Shown piece by piece: positions 1 to 8,470 of a stretch of DNA of 64,000 nt. The DNA lies in NCBI GenBank assembly GCA_902806085.1, contig CADCVH010000101.1, positions 1 to 64,000 on the forward strand. Reading direction: 5' to 3'. The notes beneath the pieces are model-generated. The model ran no database searches and was not told where the DNA came from. It was given only the letters and a program-made list of their open reading frames with translations. The stretch's first letter is position 1. Each line of letters begins with the position of its first letter. A program made the position numbers and the translations under genes. The DNA comes from an uncultured Rubrobacteraceae bacterium (GTDB taxonomy: Bacteria > Actinomycetota > Rubrobacteria > Rubrobacterales > Rubrobacteraceae).

Positions 1-2
1 CC

Positions 3-119
3 GAGGCCGTCAACGCCACGGTCATCGGCCTCGACGAGGCCCCGCAGGGCTACGAGGACTTCGACAAGGGCGCCGCCAAGAAGTACGTCCTCAACCCGCA
101 CGGCATGATCCCCGCCTAA
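3..119 (+). CDS. Formaldehyde dehydrogenase, C-terminal end (partial)
   Basis: Only the last 38 codons are present; the gene enters from the left edge and stops with TAA at 117-119. The tail, ending KKYVLNPHGMIPA, matches from memory the C-terminus of glutathione-independent, zinc-dependent formaldehyde dehydrogenases of the medium-chain alcohol dehydrogenase superfamily, which oxidise formaldehyde to formate with NAD+. No catalytic or zinc residues lie in this piece, so the call rests on family resemblance of a short segment. It fits the neighbourhood: fdhD and a formate-type carrier follow, and a methanol dehydrogenase lies at 39.9 kb. A strong terminator follows directly. Confidence 0.6.
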   Translation, partial: EAVNATVIGLDEAPQGYEDFDKGAAKKYVLNPHGMIPA

Positions 120-142
120 AAGGACGGACATCCGAGCGACTT

Positions 143-175
143 AAGAAGGGCCGGATCTCTCCGGCCCTTCTTCTT
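143..175 (+). terminator. Rho-independent terminator after the formaldehyde dehydrogenase
   Basis: AAGAAGGGCCGG (143-154) pairs perfectly with CCGGCCCTTCTT (161-172) around a 6-nt loop and is followed by CTT. It separates the left-edge gene from the Uma2 gene. Confidence 0.85.
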
Positions 176-225
176 GCCTGTGGGTGGCTATAGAATTGGG
201 CTTCGGGCGTCGAAGAAGGTGTTGG

Positions 226-867
226 ATGGAAACGGCAAGGATCCCAGCCGAGCAGAAAGTAATCCTCCACAACGTGAGTTGGGGGACTTACGAGCGGCTG
301 ATGGAAGAGCGTGGAGAGAGCCGGGTGCCGCGGTTCGCCTACGATCGAGGAGAGCTTGAAGTAATGAGCCCGCAGGCCGAGCACGAGTCGATCAGCCATG
401 TGGCGGCCTTGCTGGTCGAGGTGTTGGCCGAAGAGATAGGCATCGACGTGTACGGTCTCGGCTCCACGACCTTCAAGCGTGAGGACCTCGGACGCGGCTT
501 CGAGCCGGATCAGTGCTTCTACATCGAAAGCTGGGAACTTGTTCGTGGAAAGGAAAGGCTGGTCCTCACGGTCGATCCACCGCCGGAGTTGGTGATCGAG
601 ATAGACATCACCAGCCCATCACTGAACAAGCTTCCGATCTACGGGCGGCTCGGCGTGCGGGAAATTTGGCGCTACGACGGGGAAAGGATGCGCATTCTCG
701 GCCTAGGAGAGGACGGATACGTCGAGCGCACCACAAGCCTCGCCCTGCCGCCTCTCACAGACGACGTTCTCACGCGCTTCGCCCGGGAAGGCATTGCCCT
801 CAAACGCAGGGCCTGGATGCACGCGGTTCGCGAGTGGGCGCAGAGCAACGCCGGGACATACGGCTAA
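226..867 (+). CDS. Uma2 family protein (putative PD-(D/E)XK endonuclease fold)
   Basis: The 213-residue product has the Uma2/DUF820 pattern: an N-terminal segment ending in YDRGELEVMSP, then HESISHVAALLVE, a central FEPDQCFYI, and PPELVIEIDITSPS followed by KLPIYGRLGVREIWRYD. The acidic residues of FEPD and of VIEID, with the following Lys, are what the family uses as its nuclease-like core. The cellular role of Uma2 proteins is poorly known; they are multiplied in cyanobacteria and some actinobacteria. ATG 226 is chosen because GAAGAAGGT lies 5 nt upstream; an in-frame start at 184 lies only 9 nt after the terminator and lacks a site. The stop overlaps the convergent gene by 4 nt (CTAA). Confidence 0.85.
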   Translation: METARIPAEQKVILHNVSWGTYERLMEERGESRVPRFAYDRGELEVMSPQAEHESISHVAALLVEVLAEEIGIDVYGLGSTTFKREDLGRGFEPDQCFYIESWELVRGKERLVLTVDPPPELVIEIDITSPSLNKLPIYGRLGVREIWRYDGERMRILGLGEDGYVERTTSLALPPLTDDVLTRFAREGIALKRRAWMHAVREWAQSNAGTYG

Positions 868-1082
868 GGCTCCTGCCCGCGCCTGACCCTGTACCCCATC
901 TCTTGCAGCCGGGCCATGAGCCACAACTCCGCCGCCTCCTCGTCGCCGCCGACGTACCTGAGGGGCACGGTCATGGCCTGCTCGGGGCCGAGGCCGCCGA
1001 ACCGGACGGTTATGGCCTCCTCGTCGCGGGAGACCTCGGCCCGCGGGTAGCGGTCTACGTTCGGCAGGCCTGTGAGCCTCAA
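864..1082 (-). CDS. Small hypothetical protein
   Basis: A 72-residue product with no family I recognise. It is acidic in the middle (SRDEEAITVRFGG) and ends in a basic tail. The call rests on its position in the gap between Uma2 and fdhD, its codon pattern, and its end: the TAG shares the tetranucleotide CTAA with the TAA of the Uma2 gene. The region 1083-1169 between it and fdhD would hold both divergent promoters, but I see no convincing -35/-10 pair. Confidence 0.5.
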   Translation of the reverse strand: MRLTGLPNVDRYPRAEVSRDEEAITVRFGGLGPEQAMTVPLRYVGGDEEAAELWLMARLQEMGYRVRRGQEP

Positions 1083-1169
1083 CGGTTCGTCCTCTCCTGC
1101 AACATGCCGGGCATCGTAGCATCTACCCCCTGCTAAACTTGGCGACGTGGTTCGGATACGGAGAGACAG

Positions 1170-2030
1170 ATGCTAGAGAAGACCGGCAAGGCCCGGAGCG
1201 GGAGCAAGACGAAGACGCGGGTTCGGGTCGTCGAGGACGGCCGGGCGCGCGTGAAGTCGGACTACCTCGCGACCGAGGAGCCGATGGAGATAAGGCTCGT
1301 TACGGGCGGCAAGAGGCAGACCGTCGCCGTCACGATGCGCACCCCGGGGGCGGACTTCGAGCTGGCGGCCGGGTTCCTCTACGGGGAGGGCATCGTCTCC
1401 TCGCGGGAGGAGATAAAGAAGATCAGCTACTGCGTCGATGCCGACGTGGACGCCGAGCAGCGCTACAACATCGTGAACGTGGAGCTCAGGGGCGCCCGCG
1501 AGTACGACCTGCGTTCTTTAGAGCGCCACTTCTACACCACTAGCGCCTGCGGCGTGTGCGGCAAGGCGAGCCTGGAGCAGTTGGAGTTGCGCGGCTGCCC
1601 GGTCGTGGGGACGGGGCCGGAGGTCTCCGCGGAGACGATCTACTCGTTGCCGGGGAAGCTCCGGGAGGCGCAGGGCCTCTTCGAGGCGACGGGCGGGCTG
1701 CACGCGGCGGCGCTCTTCGACGCCGGGGGGAGCCTGCTGGCGCTGCGCGAGGACGTGGGCAGGCACAACGCGACGGACAAGCTCGTCGGGTGGGCCTTGC
1801 TCGAAGACAGGCTGCCGCTCTCGGAGAACGTGGTCATGGTCAGCGGGCGGAGCTCGTTCGAGATCCTGCAGAAGTGCCTGACGGCAGGTGTTCCCATCGT
1901 GTGCGCCGTCTCCGCGCCGAGCAGCCTCGCCGTGGACGTGGCGAGGGAGTTCGGGATGACGCTCGTCGGGTTCCTGCGGGGGGGGCGGTTCAACACATAC
2001 GCCGGTTTTGATAGGATTCTCGCCGGATAG
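1170..2030 (+). CDS. fdhD: Formate dehydrogenase accessory sulfurtransferase FdhD
   Basis: FdhD takes sulfur from a cysteine desulfurase and sulfurates the molybdenum bis-MGD cofactor before insertion into formate dehydrogenase. The 286-residue protein has the family landmarks: TEEPMEIRL near residue 35, the CGVCG motif with the sulfur-carrying cysteines at 127 and 130, the cofactor-binding stretch REDVGRHNATDKL near 194-206, and SGRSSFEILQK near 226. The ATG has GGAGAGA upstream. No formate dehydrogenase structural gene lies in the window, so the client enzyme must be elsewhere. The next gene, an oxalate/formate-type carrier, fits formate handling. Confidence 0.95.
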   Translation: MLEKTGKARSGSKTKTRVRVVEDGRARVKSDYLATEEPMEIRLVTGGKRQTVAVTMRTPGADFELAAGFLYGEGIVSSREEIKKISYCVDADVDAEQRYNIVNVELRGAREYDLRSLERHFYTTSACGVCGKASLEQLELRGCPVVGTGPEVSAETIYSLPGKLREAQGLFEATGGLHAAALFDAGGSLLALREDVGRHNATDKLVGWALLEDRLPLSENVVMVSGRSSFEILQKCLTAGVPIVCAVSAPSSLAVDVAREFGMTLVGFLRGGRFNTYAGFDRILAG

Positions 2031-2153
2031 GGTACAGAGAGCGCCAGACGATCCGGCCGGAGAGGCCGGCGGCGGGGATTAAGGGGAGGCTTCAGGAGGG
2101 AACATCCGCAGTCGTGTTCGTTCACGGTACTTCGATGACGAGGGAGGAATCCA

Positions 2154-3428
2154 TTGGCAAGCCAGGCGGCAAGTAGTTCGGGCGGCGGAAACAGGGTAGT
2201 CATAGCGATAGCGGGCGTGGTCATGCAGGTCGCGCTCGGGGCGGTCTACGCCTGGAGCGTGTTCCGCGACCCGCTGGCGGAGGCTTACGGCGGCGCCTCG
2301 GCGACCGCGGTCAACACGACGTTCAGCATCACGATCTTCACGCTCGGGTTCGCCGCCTTCGCCGGCGGCTTGTGGATGGGCCGCTCGGGGCCACGCATCG
2401 TGGCGCTCACGGCGGGGGTGCTGTACGGGCTCGGGATCTTCCTGGCGAGCTTCGCCGAGGGCAGCCTGGTTCTGCTGTACCTGACGTACGGCCTGATCGC
2501 CGGCGCGGGCATCGGGCTCGGCTACATCGTGCCGGTCGCCACGCTCATCAAGTGGTTCCCCGACAAACGCGGGTTCATAACGGGCATCGCCGTGGCGGGT
2601 TTCGGCGGCGGGGCGTTCGTGACGGCCTTTGTGGCCCGGAGCCTCGTCGCGTCATCCGGGCCGTTCTCGGCCTTCGCCATCCTCGGCATCATCTACCTGA
2701 TCATGGTCGTCGGCGCCGCGCTGTTCATGAAGAACCCGCCGGAGGGCTACCGTCCGCCGGGGTGGGAGCCGGAGGAGAGCGGCGCGGGCGGCGGCGTCAG
2801 GGCGGACTACGACCTGGGCGGCGCCCTCAAGACCTGGCAATGGTTCGCGCTGTGGGCGCTCCTGTTCCTCAACGTCACGGCCGGCATCGCCATCATCACC
2901 GAGGCAGCGCCGATAGCCGCGGAGATCTCGGGCGTCAGCGCCACCGTCGCCGCCTCGCTCGTGAGCATAATCTCCGTCGGTAACGCCCTGGGCCGGTTCT
3001 TCTGGGCCTGGCTCTCGGACGCCATCGGCCGCAAGTGGGTCTTTTTCGTGATGTTCCTCTTGCAGGCGGTGCTCCTCGTGCTCCTGCCGTTCGTCGGCGC
3101 GCCGTTCGTGCTGCTCGCGATACTCAGCTTCATTATCGTCTCGTGCTACGGCGGCGGATTCGGGACGATGCCCGCGTTCAGCGCCGACTACTTCGGGCCG
3201 ACGAACGTCGGGAAGATCTACGGCCTCATGCTCACCGCCTGGAGCTTCGGCGGCGTCCTCGGCCCGTTGCTGATCTCGCGCGTGATCGACTCGACCGGCT
3301 CGTACTCGCTGGCCTTCTTTATCCTCGCCGGGATCCTCGCCGCCAGCGCGATCGTCGCGTTTATCGTCCGCCCGCCGAGGCGCGGCTCGGAGGCCGGCGT
3401 CCCCCAGGCCGAAGGGGCCAGGGCGTAA
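2154..3428 (+). CDS. MFS transporter, oxalate/formate antiporter (OFA) family
   Basis: A 424-residue polytopic membrane protein with about 12 hydrophobic segments in two halves separated by a hydrophilic loop around residues 195-220. The opening, MQVALGAVYAWSVF, and the later KWFPDKRGFITGIAVAG are typical of OFA-family permeases, which exchange small carboxylates such as oxalate and formate. Substrate cannot be read from sequence; the fdhD gene upstream makes formate or a related acid plausible. The start is TTG 2154, fixed by AGGGAGGAAT just upstream; no ATG lies near. A strong terminator follows. Confidence 0.85.
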   Translation: MASQAASSSGGGNRVVIAIAGVVMQVALGAVYAWSVFRDPLAEAYGGASATAVNTTFSITIFTLGFAAFAGGLWMGRSGPRIVALTAGVLYGLGIFLASFAEGSLVLLYLTYGLIAGAGIGLGYIVPVATLIKWFPDKRGFITGIAVAGFGGGAFVTAFVARSLVASSGPFSAFAILGIIYLIMVVGAALFMKNPPEGYRPPGWEPEESGAGGGVRADYDLGGALKTWQWFALWALLFLNVTAGIAIITEAAPIAAEISGVSATVAASLVSIISVGNALGRFFWAWLSDAIGRKWVFFVMFLLQAVLLVLLPFVGAPFVLLAILSFIIVSCYGGGFGTMPAFSADYFGPTNVGKIYGLMLTAWSFGGVLGPLLISRVIDSTGSYSLAFFILAGILAASAIVAFIVRPPRRGSEAGVPQAEGARA

Positions 3429-3451
3429 GGTACACCGGGTCAGAACCACCC

Positions 3452-3488
3452 GAACCCCCCGCGCCCTCGGGCCGGGGGGTTCTCTTTT
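3452..3488 (+). terminator. Rho-independent terminator after the OFA transporter
   Basis: GAACCCCCC (3452-3460) pairs with GGGGGGTTC (3474-3482) around a GC-rich loop and is followed by TCTTTT. Confidence 0.85.
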
Positions 3489-3532
3489 GCCGGCCGCACT
3501 TCGCGCGTTCGCCTACGCCGAAGCGTATACGC

Positions 3533-3561
3533 TTGACTGTATAGAAAGCATCCCATATAGT
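3533..3561 (+). promoter_or_regulatory. Sigma70-type promoter of the DUF485-symporter operon
   Basis: TTGACT (3533-3538), a 17-bp spacer and TATAGT (3556-3561) form a near-consensus housekeeping promoter. Expected transcription start is near 3568. An in-frame ATG at 3560 falls inside the -10 box and therefore cannot be used. Confidence 0.8.
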
Positions 3562-3595
3562 GCCAATTCGTTCGGGAAAGGGCGAAAGGAGCAGG

Positions 3596-3916
3596 GTGCA
3601 GAGCGAGAACGAGTGGGTTCGCGTAGAGCGAACCTCGGCCTTCAAAGAGTTGATCAAAAGCAAGAGGGCCTTCATCATACCGGCGACGATCTTCTTCATG
3701 CTCTTCTACTTCGGGTTGCCGTTTCTGGCGGCGTTCACGACGGTGTTGAACGTGAAGGTGATCGGCCCGCTCACGCTAGCGTACATCTACGCGTTCGCGC
3801 AGTTCGCGATGACCTGGATCATCATGCACCTCTACGTCAGCCGGGCGAACAAGTGGGACGACCTGGTGGAGCGGGCGCGGGTAGAGGCCGCGGGCGAAGG
3901 CGGAGGGGGGCGCTAG
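3596..3916 (+). CDS. DUF485 family membrane protein
   Basis: A 106-residue protein with two hydrophobic helices (from IIPATIFFMLFYFGLPFL and YIYAFAQFAMTWIIMHLYV), the DUF485 arrangement. In many bacteria a DUF485 gene (yjcH-like) directly precedes an acetate or other monocarboxylate symporter of the sodium/solute symporter family, as here, and the two are thought to be functionally linked. The start is GTG 3596, chosen because AAAGGAG ends 4 nt upstream and the promoter rules out the ATG at 3560. The next gene starts 1 nt after this stop, so the two are translationally linked. Confidence 0.88.
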   Translation: MQSENEWVRVERTSAFKELIKSKRAFIIPATIFFMLFYFGLPFLAAFTTVLNVKVIGPLTLAYIYAFAQFAMTWIIMHLYVSRANKWDDLVERARVEAAGEGGGGR

Positions 3917-3917
3917 C

Positions 3918-5540
3918 ATGAGCGATCAAGCGATATCCATCATCTTCTTCATCGCTATCATCGCGCTGACGCTCGGCATCACGGCCTGGGCGTCGCGCAA
4001 GAACACGGGCACCGACAGCCACTACGTGGCCGGTGGTCAGATCAAGGGCTGGCAGAACGGGCTCGCTATCTCCGGCGACTACCTCTCGGCGGCGTCGTTC
4101 CTGGGCATCGCGGGGGCCATCGCCCTGGGCGGCTTCTCTGGCTTCTACCTCTCGATAGGCTTCCTGGTCGCGTACCTCGTGGTGCTCCTGCTCGTAGCCG
4201 AGCCCTTGCGGAACATGGGCAAGTACACCCTGGCGGACATGCTCGCCAGCCGCTTCAACACGAGCAGCGTCCGCTCGGTGGCCGCCCTGAGCACCATAGC
4301 GATAAGCATGTTCTACATGATCGCGCAGCTCAACGGCTCGGGCGCGCTCGTCGGGCTCTTGCTCGGCCTCCCGTACTGGCTCTCGGTCATCGTCATCGGC
4401 ATCCTGATGACGGTGTACATCGTGATCGGCGGCATGGTCGCGACCACGTGGATCCAGATCATCAAGGCCGTGCTGCTCATAGCAGGCACCGTGACCCTCT
4501 CCGTCCTCGTGCTCGCCCGCTACGGGTTCAACCCCTTGGCGCTCTTCGCGGCGGTCGAGAACGACATAGGTAGGGAGGCCCTGGTCCCGCCGCCGCCCAG
4601 CACCCTGGTCGCCGGGCTCGACGTGATCTCCTTGAACATAGCCCTCGTGCTCGGCACGGCGGGCCTGCCGCACATCCTGATCCGGTTCCTCACCGTCCCC
4701 GACGCGAAGACCGCCCGCTCCTCGATCGTCGTGGCTACCTGGATCATCGGCCTCTTCTACCTGCTCACGCCCGTCCTCGGGTATGGTGCCGCGCTCATCG
4801 TCGGCCAGGGCGCCATCTCCGACGCGAACGCGGCGGGCAACCTCGCCGCCCCGCAGCTCGCAGAGGCCCTGGGTGGCCCGATCTTCTTCGCCTTCATCTC
4901 GGCGGTCGCCTTCGCCACCATCGTGGCCGTCGTCGCCGGGCTCGTCGTCGCCGCCTCGAGCGCCTTCGCCCACGACTTCTACACGAACGTCATCCGGGGC
5001 GGGCAGGCGACCCAGGAGGAGCAGTTCCGCGCCGCGCGCTACGCGGCGGTCGGCATCTCGGTGGCGGCCATACTGCTGGCCCTGCCGGCGGAGAGCTTCA
5101 ACGTGGCGTTCCTGGTGGCCCTCGCCTTCGCGGTGGCCGCGAGCGCGAACGTGCCGGTGATCCTGCTGACGATCTTCTGGAAGAGGTTCAACACCACGGG
5201 CGCCGTTACCGGCATGCTCGTCGGCCTGATCTCCGCCGTGGTGCTCGTGATCCTCAGCCCGAACGTGCTGACCGGCCCCAACCCCGCGCCTCCGGCCACC
5301 CCGATCGTACCCATCGACTACATCTTCCCGCTGAAGAGCCCGGCCCTGATCTCCGTGCCTCTGGGCTTCCTGGGCTGCTACCTCGGGACCATCCTCGGCG
5401 GCCGCGGCGCCGAGCGCGAGCGCGAGCAGGGCCTCCAGGTCTCCTACGACGAGATCCGGGTCCGCGCCAACACCGGCTTCTCGAACATAGAGGATGAGAT
5501 CAAGGAAGCCGCCCCGGAGACCGGGCAGCGCACCTCGTAA
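3918..5540 (+). CDS. Sodium/solute symporter (SSS), acetate-permease (ActP)-like
   Basis: A 540-residue integral membrane protein with about 13 hydrophobic segments. Conserved SSS features are visible: an early SHYVAGGQIKGWQNGLAISGD, then YLSAASFLGIAGA, and GLPHILIRFLTVPD near residue 250, which is characteristic of the acetate/monocarboxylate branch. The charged C-terminal tail is cytoplasmic. Such proteins import acetate, propionate or pyruvate with Na+ or H+. The DUF485 partner immediately upstream supports the ActP-like assignment. Exact substrate is not determinable from sequence. Confidence 0.9.
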   Translation: MSDQAISIIFFIAIIALTLGITAWASRKNTGTDSHYVAGGQIKGWQNGLAISGDYLSAASFLGIAGAIALGGFSGFYLSIGFLVAYLVVLLLVAEPLRNMGKYTLADMLASRFNTSSVRSVAALSTIAISMFYMIAQLNGSGALVGLLLGLPYWLSVIVIGILMTVYIVIGGMVATTWIQIIKAVLLIAGTVTLSVLVLARYGFNPLALFAAVENDIGREALVPPPPSTLVAGLDVISLNIALVLGTAGLPHILIRFLTVPDAKTARSSIVVATWIIGLFYLLTPVLGYGAALIVGQGAISDANAAGNLAAPQLAEALGGPIFFAFISAVAFATIVAVVAGLVVAASSAFAHDFYTNVIRGGQATQEEQFRAARYAAVGISVAAILLALPAESFNVAFLVALAFAVAASANVPVILLTIFWKRFNTTGAVTGMLVGLISAVVLVILSPNVLTGPNPAPPATPIVPIDYIFPLKSPALISVPLGFLGCYLGTILGGRGAEREREQGLQVSYDEIRVRANTGFSNIEDEIKEAAPETGQRTS

Positions 5541-5564
5541 CACCCGGACACCCCGCACCGCCCG

Positions 5565-5598
5565 GAGCCCCCGCCTTCACCGGCGGGGGCTCCTCTTG
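5565..5598 (+). terminator. Rho-independent terminator after the symporter
   Basis: GAGCCCCCGCC (5565-5575) pairs perfectly with GGCGGGGGCTC (5582-5592) across a 6-nt loop; CTCTTGT follows. Confidence 0.85.
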
Positions 5599-5627
5599 TA
5601 TGCTCACCCCGAGATGGGCGCCTGCCC

Positions 5628-6122
5628 ATGGACATAACGGTCCGGCACGCGGAACCCGCCGACGCGGCGGCCCTGCGCCGCCTCTTCGAGGCCCGCTCCG
5701 TCGTTACCGGCACTTTGCAGCTTCCCTTCCCGAGATCGAGCCTCTGGCAAGGGCGTCTTCAGCACGCGCCGGAAGGCCTCTACCAACTGGTCGCCTGCGC
5801 AGAAGGCGAGGTCGTCGGCAGCCTGACCCTGCAAACCTCCCCGACCCGCCCGAGGATACGCCACGTCGGCAGCATCGGCATGGCCGTGCGCGACGACTGG
5901 CAGGGAAAGGGCGTCGGAACGGAGCTTATGCGGGCGGTGCTGGATCTAGCAGAGAACTGGCCGAACCTCACCCGCGTCGAACTCGAAGTCTACGCGGACA
6001 ACGCGGCCGGCATCGTCCTCTACGAGAAACTCGGCTTCGAAAGAGAAGGAACCCACCTCCGCTACGCCTTCCGCGACGGCGAGTACGTGGACGCCTACTC
6101 CATGGCCCGCGTCAAGGACTGA
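5628..6122 (+). CDS. GNAT family N-acetyltransferase
   Basis: A 164-residue acetyl-CoA-dependent acetyltransferase. The order of motifs is the usual GNAT one: IGMAVRDDWQGKGVGTELM near residues 83-101 holds the acetyl-CoA pyrophosphate loop (Q/RxxGxG/A), followed by helix and the LEVYADNAAGIVLYEKLGF motif near 127-145. The N-terminal part (TGTLQLPFP) resembles the YhhY/AaaT group that acetylates amino acids, but the substrate cannot be assigned. It stands alone between a terminator and a gap of 191 nt. Confidence 0.88.
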   Translation: MDITVRHAEPADAAALRRLFEARSVVTGTLQLPFPRSSLWQGRLQHAPEGLYQLVACAEGEVVGSLTLQTSPTRPRIRHVGSIGMAVRDDWQGKGVGTELMRAVLDLAENWPNLTRVELEVYADNAAGIVLYEKLGFEREGTHLRYAFRDGEYVDAYSMARVKD

Positions 6123-6313
6123 AGGCCCGAAGCAGACAGGCTACGCGCTCGGCCAAGGACGTCGTCTCCAAGCCCCAGACATCGCCGCTGCGGCCGGATC
6201 TCCTCTTCGAGGTGTTCCTTTTATGGAGCGCGAGGGTAGCGGCCTTTGCCAGACATGTGTACCGCGAACGTTGGTATGCTTACTCCGCGGGCGGCGAGGG
6301 GAGGAGCGACGGG

Positions 6314-7852
6314 ATGAACGGTGCGGAAAGCCTGGCCAGGACGTTGACCGGGGCCGGGGTGGAGGTCTGCTTCGCCAACCCCGGCACCTCCGAGATGCAC
6401 TTCGTCGCGGCCCTCGACAGGGTCGAGGGGCTGCGCTGCGTGCTCGGGCTGTTCGAGGGCGTGGTGACGGGTGCCGCCGACGGCTACGCGCGAATGGCGG
6501 ACAAACCCGCCTCGACCCTGCTGCACCTTGGCCCCGGGCTCGCCAACGGCCTCGCCAACATCCACAACGCGCGACGCGCCAACAGCCCGATGGTCAACAT
6601 CGTCGGCGACCACGCGACCTACCATAAGGAGTACGACGCGCCGCTAACCTCCGACGTAGAGGGCGTGGCCCGGCCCTTCTCGCACTGGGTAAAGACCTCG
6701 ACCGACAGCGGCTCGGTCGCCGGCGATGGTGCCGCGGCCGTGGCCGCGGCGCTGGCGCCGCCGGGGAGGGTCGCGACGCTGGTACTGCCCGCTGACGCCT
6801 CCTGGGAGGACGCCGACGGGCCCGCGCCGCGTCCGCCGGTCGAGGCGCGCGCCGCCGTGGCGCCCGAGGCCATCGCCGCCGCCGCGCGGACCCTGCGCTC
6901 CGGCGAGCCTACCGTCCTGTTCTTGAGCGGCCCCGCCCTGCGCGAGCCCGGGCTGACGCTCGCCGGCCGGATCGCCGCGGCCACGGGCGCGCGGCTCGTC
7001 GCCCAGACCCACAACGCGCGGGTGGAGCGCGGCGCCGGCCGCGTCGCCGTCGAGTTCCTGCCCTACCCCGTGGACGAGGCGCTCGCGGCCCTCTCCGGCA
7101 CGGGCCACCTGCTGCTCGTGGGGGCGAAAGCGCCGGTGGCGTTCTTCGCCTACCCCGGCAAGCCGAGCGAGTTGAGCCCAAAGCAATGCGAGGTCCGCCT
7201 GCTCGCCACCCCCGGGCAGGACGTCGTAGGGGCGCTCGGGGCCCTCGCCGACGAGCTCGGCGCGCCGCAAGGGGCGGCCCTCCAAGCCCCGGCGACGCCG
7301 TCCCCGGGCGGCCCGCTCACCGTCGACGCGGCGGCCGCGGCGGTCGGGTCCCTGCTGCCGGAGGACGCGATCGTCGTGGACGAAGCGCTCACGGCCGCGT
7401 CCGCGTTCATCTCTCGGACGCGGGGCGCGGCCCCCCACGACTACCTCCAGATCACCGGCGGCGCGATCGGTATAGGTCCGCCGCTAGCCACCGGCGCGGC
7501 CATCGCGTGCCCGGACCGGAAGGTGGTCTGCCTGCAAGCCGACGGCAGCGCGATGTACACGGTGCAAGCCCTGTGGACGCAGGCGCGCGAAAGTCTCGAC
7601 GTCACCACCGTTATCCTCGACAACCGATCCTACGCGATCCTCAAAGGGGAGCTGGCAAACGTGGGCGCCGCCGACGCCGGCCGAAAGGCCCACAGCATGA
7701 TGGAGCTCGACCGTCCGGCGCTAGACTGGGTCGCCCTGGCCCGCGGGATGGGCGTGGAGGCGGGACGCGCCGAGACGATGGAGGAGTTCCACCGCCAGCT
7801 CAATGCCGGCCTACGCTCGCAGGGTCCGTACCTGATCGACCTCGTGCTGTAG
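6314..7852 (+). CDS. Thiamine pyrophosphate-dependent enzyme, acetolactate synthase/benzoylformate decarboxylase-like
   Basis: A 512-residue protein with the three-domain TPP-enzyme layout. The N-terminal pyrimidine-binding domain carries the activating glutamate (E48 in GLFEGVVTGAADGYAR), a central domain spans about 180-320, and the C-terminal pyrophosphate domain has ADGSAMYTVQALW near 408 and DNRSYAIL near 437, the metal-binding GDG...N pattern with A replacing the first G. Annotators usually label this group acetolactate synthase large subunit, but no small subunit or ilv gene is adjacent, so a 2-keto-acid decarboxylase is equally possible. ATG 6314 has AGGGGAGGAG upstream; the frame is open far upstream, but the first 5' stretch overlaps the acetyltransferase. 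Confidence 0.85.
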   Translation: MNGAESLARTLTGAGVEVCFANPGTSEMHFVAALDRVEGLRCVLGLFEGVVTGAADGYARMADKPASTLLHLGPGLANGLANIHNARRANSPMVNIVGDHATYHKEYDAPLTSDVEGVARPFSHWVKTSTDSGSVAGDGAAAVAAALAPPGRVATLVLPADASWEDADGPAPRPPVEARAAVAPEAIAAAARTLRSGEPTVLFLSGPALREPGLTLAGRIAAATGARLVAQTHNARVERGAGRVAVEFLPYPVDEALAALSGTGHLLLVGAKAPVAFFAYPGKPSELSPKQCEVRLLATPGQDVVGALGALADELGAPQGAALQAPATPSPGGPLTVDAAAAAVGSLLPEDAIVVDEALTAASAFISRTRGAAPHDYLQITGGAIGIGPPLATGAAIACPDRKVVCLQADGSAMYTVQALWTQARESLDVTTVILDNRSYAILKGELANVGAADAGRKAHSMMELDRPALDWVALARGMGVEAGRAETMEEFHRQLNAGLRSQGPYLIDLVL

Positions 7853-7882
7853 CGGGATCGGGCTCTGGGCCCAAAGAGAGAA

Positions 7883-7914
7883 CCCACCGTCGCTGGTCTT
7901 TCCGCGACGGTGGG
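7883..7914. terminator. Hairpin between the TPP enzyme and the OsmC gene
   Basis: CCCACCGTCGC (7883-7893) pairs with GCGACGGTGGG (7904-7914). There is no T-run, but its position between two converging genes suggests a bidirectional transcription end. Confidence 0.5.
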
Positions 7915-7954
7915 CACGTGGAGGCCTATTCCGTGGCCTTCTAAAAGGCCGAAC

Positions 7955-8392
7955 CTAGTCGAGGGTGGCGTTTACCTGTATGTCCACGTTGCCGCGCAGG
8001 GCGTTGGTGACGGGGCAGGCCTGGTCGGCCTGCTCGACGGCCTGCTGGAAGCCGTCGGCGTCGAGGCCGGGGACGCGGCCGTGGACGTCGAGGGTCTCGG
8101 TCGTGATCTTTAGGCTACCCATGTCGAGCACGCAGGTGGCGCTGATCCTGAGCTCCTCGGCGTCGTTGCCGCCCTCGTGGAGCACGTTGGAGAGCGCCAT
8201 CGCGTAGCAGCTCGCGTGGGCCGCGGCGATGAGCTCCTCCGGGGAGGTGTTGCCGTTCGGGTTCTCGGTACGGGTGGCGAAGCTGACGTTGGCCCCCGTC
8301 CACGCCCCGCTGCTCGCCAGGTCAAACGTGCCCGAGCCGCTCTGCAAGTCGCCGTTCCAAACCACTTCCGCGCGTCGTTCCGCAGTGGGCAT
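7955..8392 (-). CDS. OsmC family peroxiredoxin
   Basis: A 145-residue thiol peroxidase of the OsmC/Ohr family, which reduces organic hydroperoxides in the cytoplasm. The redox cysteines are visible: C62 in AAHASCYAMAL and C126 in DQACPVTNAL, at the usual spacing; the NTSPEELIAAAHASC block is diagnostic of OsmC. The start is ATG 8392 because AGGAG lies 7 nt upstream; in-frame sequence extends upstream to 8449 but without a site. It lies downstream of the isochorismatase-like gene on the same strand with a gap of 78 nt. Confidence 0.93.
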   Translation of the reverse strand: MPTAERRAEVVWNGDLQSGSGTFDLASSGAWTGANVSFATRTENPNGNTSPEELIAAAHASCYAMALSNVLHEGGNDAEELRISATCVLDMGSLKITTETLDVHGRVPGLDADGFQQAVEQADQACPVTNALRGNVDIQVNATLD

Positions 8393-8470
8393 TAATGTTC
8401 TCCTATCTGTTTTTACGAATGATACGTCGTGCATCCTACCCGGGATCACCGGCGTCTAATCTCCCATCGG

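Noticed and set aside
3837-5558. 573-codon open frame antisense to the symporter
   Set aside because: Its product is a low-complexity Arg/Gly/Glu string; it mirrors the GC-rich codon pattern of the real gene on the plus strand.
5600-6313. N-terminal extension of the TPP enzyme
   Set aside because: The extension overlaps the acetyltransferase gene in another frame, is Arg-rich and lacks family similarity; ATG 6314 has a strong ribosome site.
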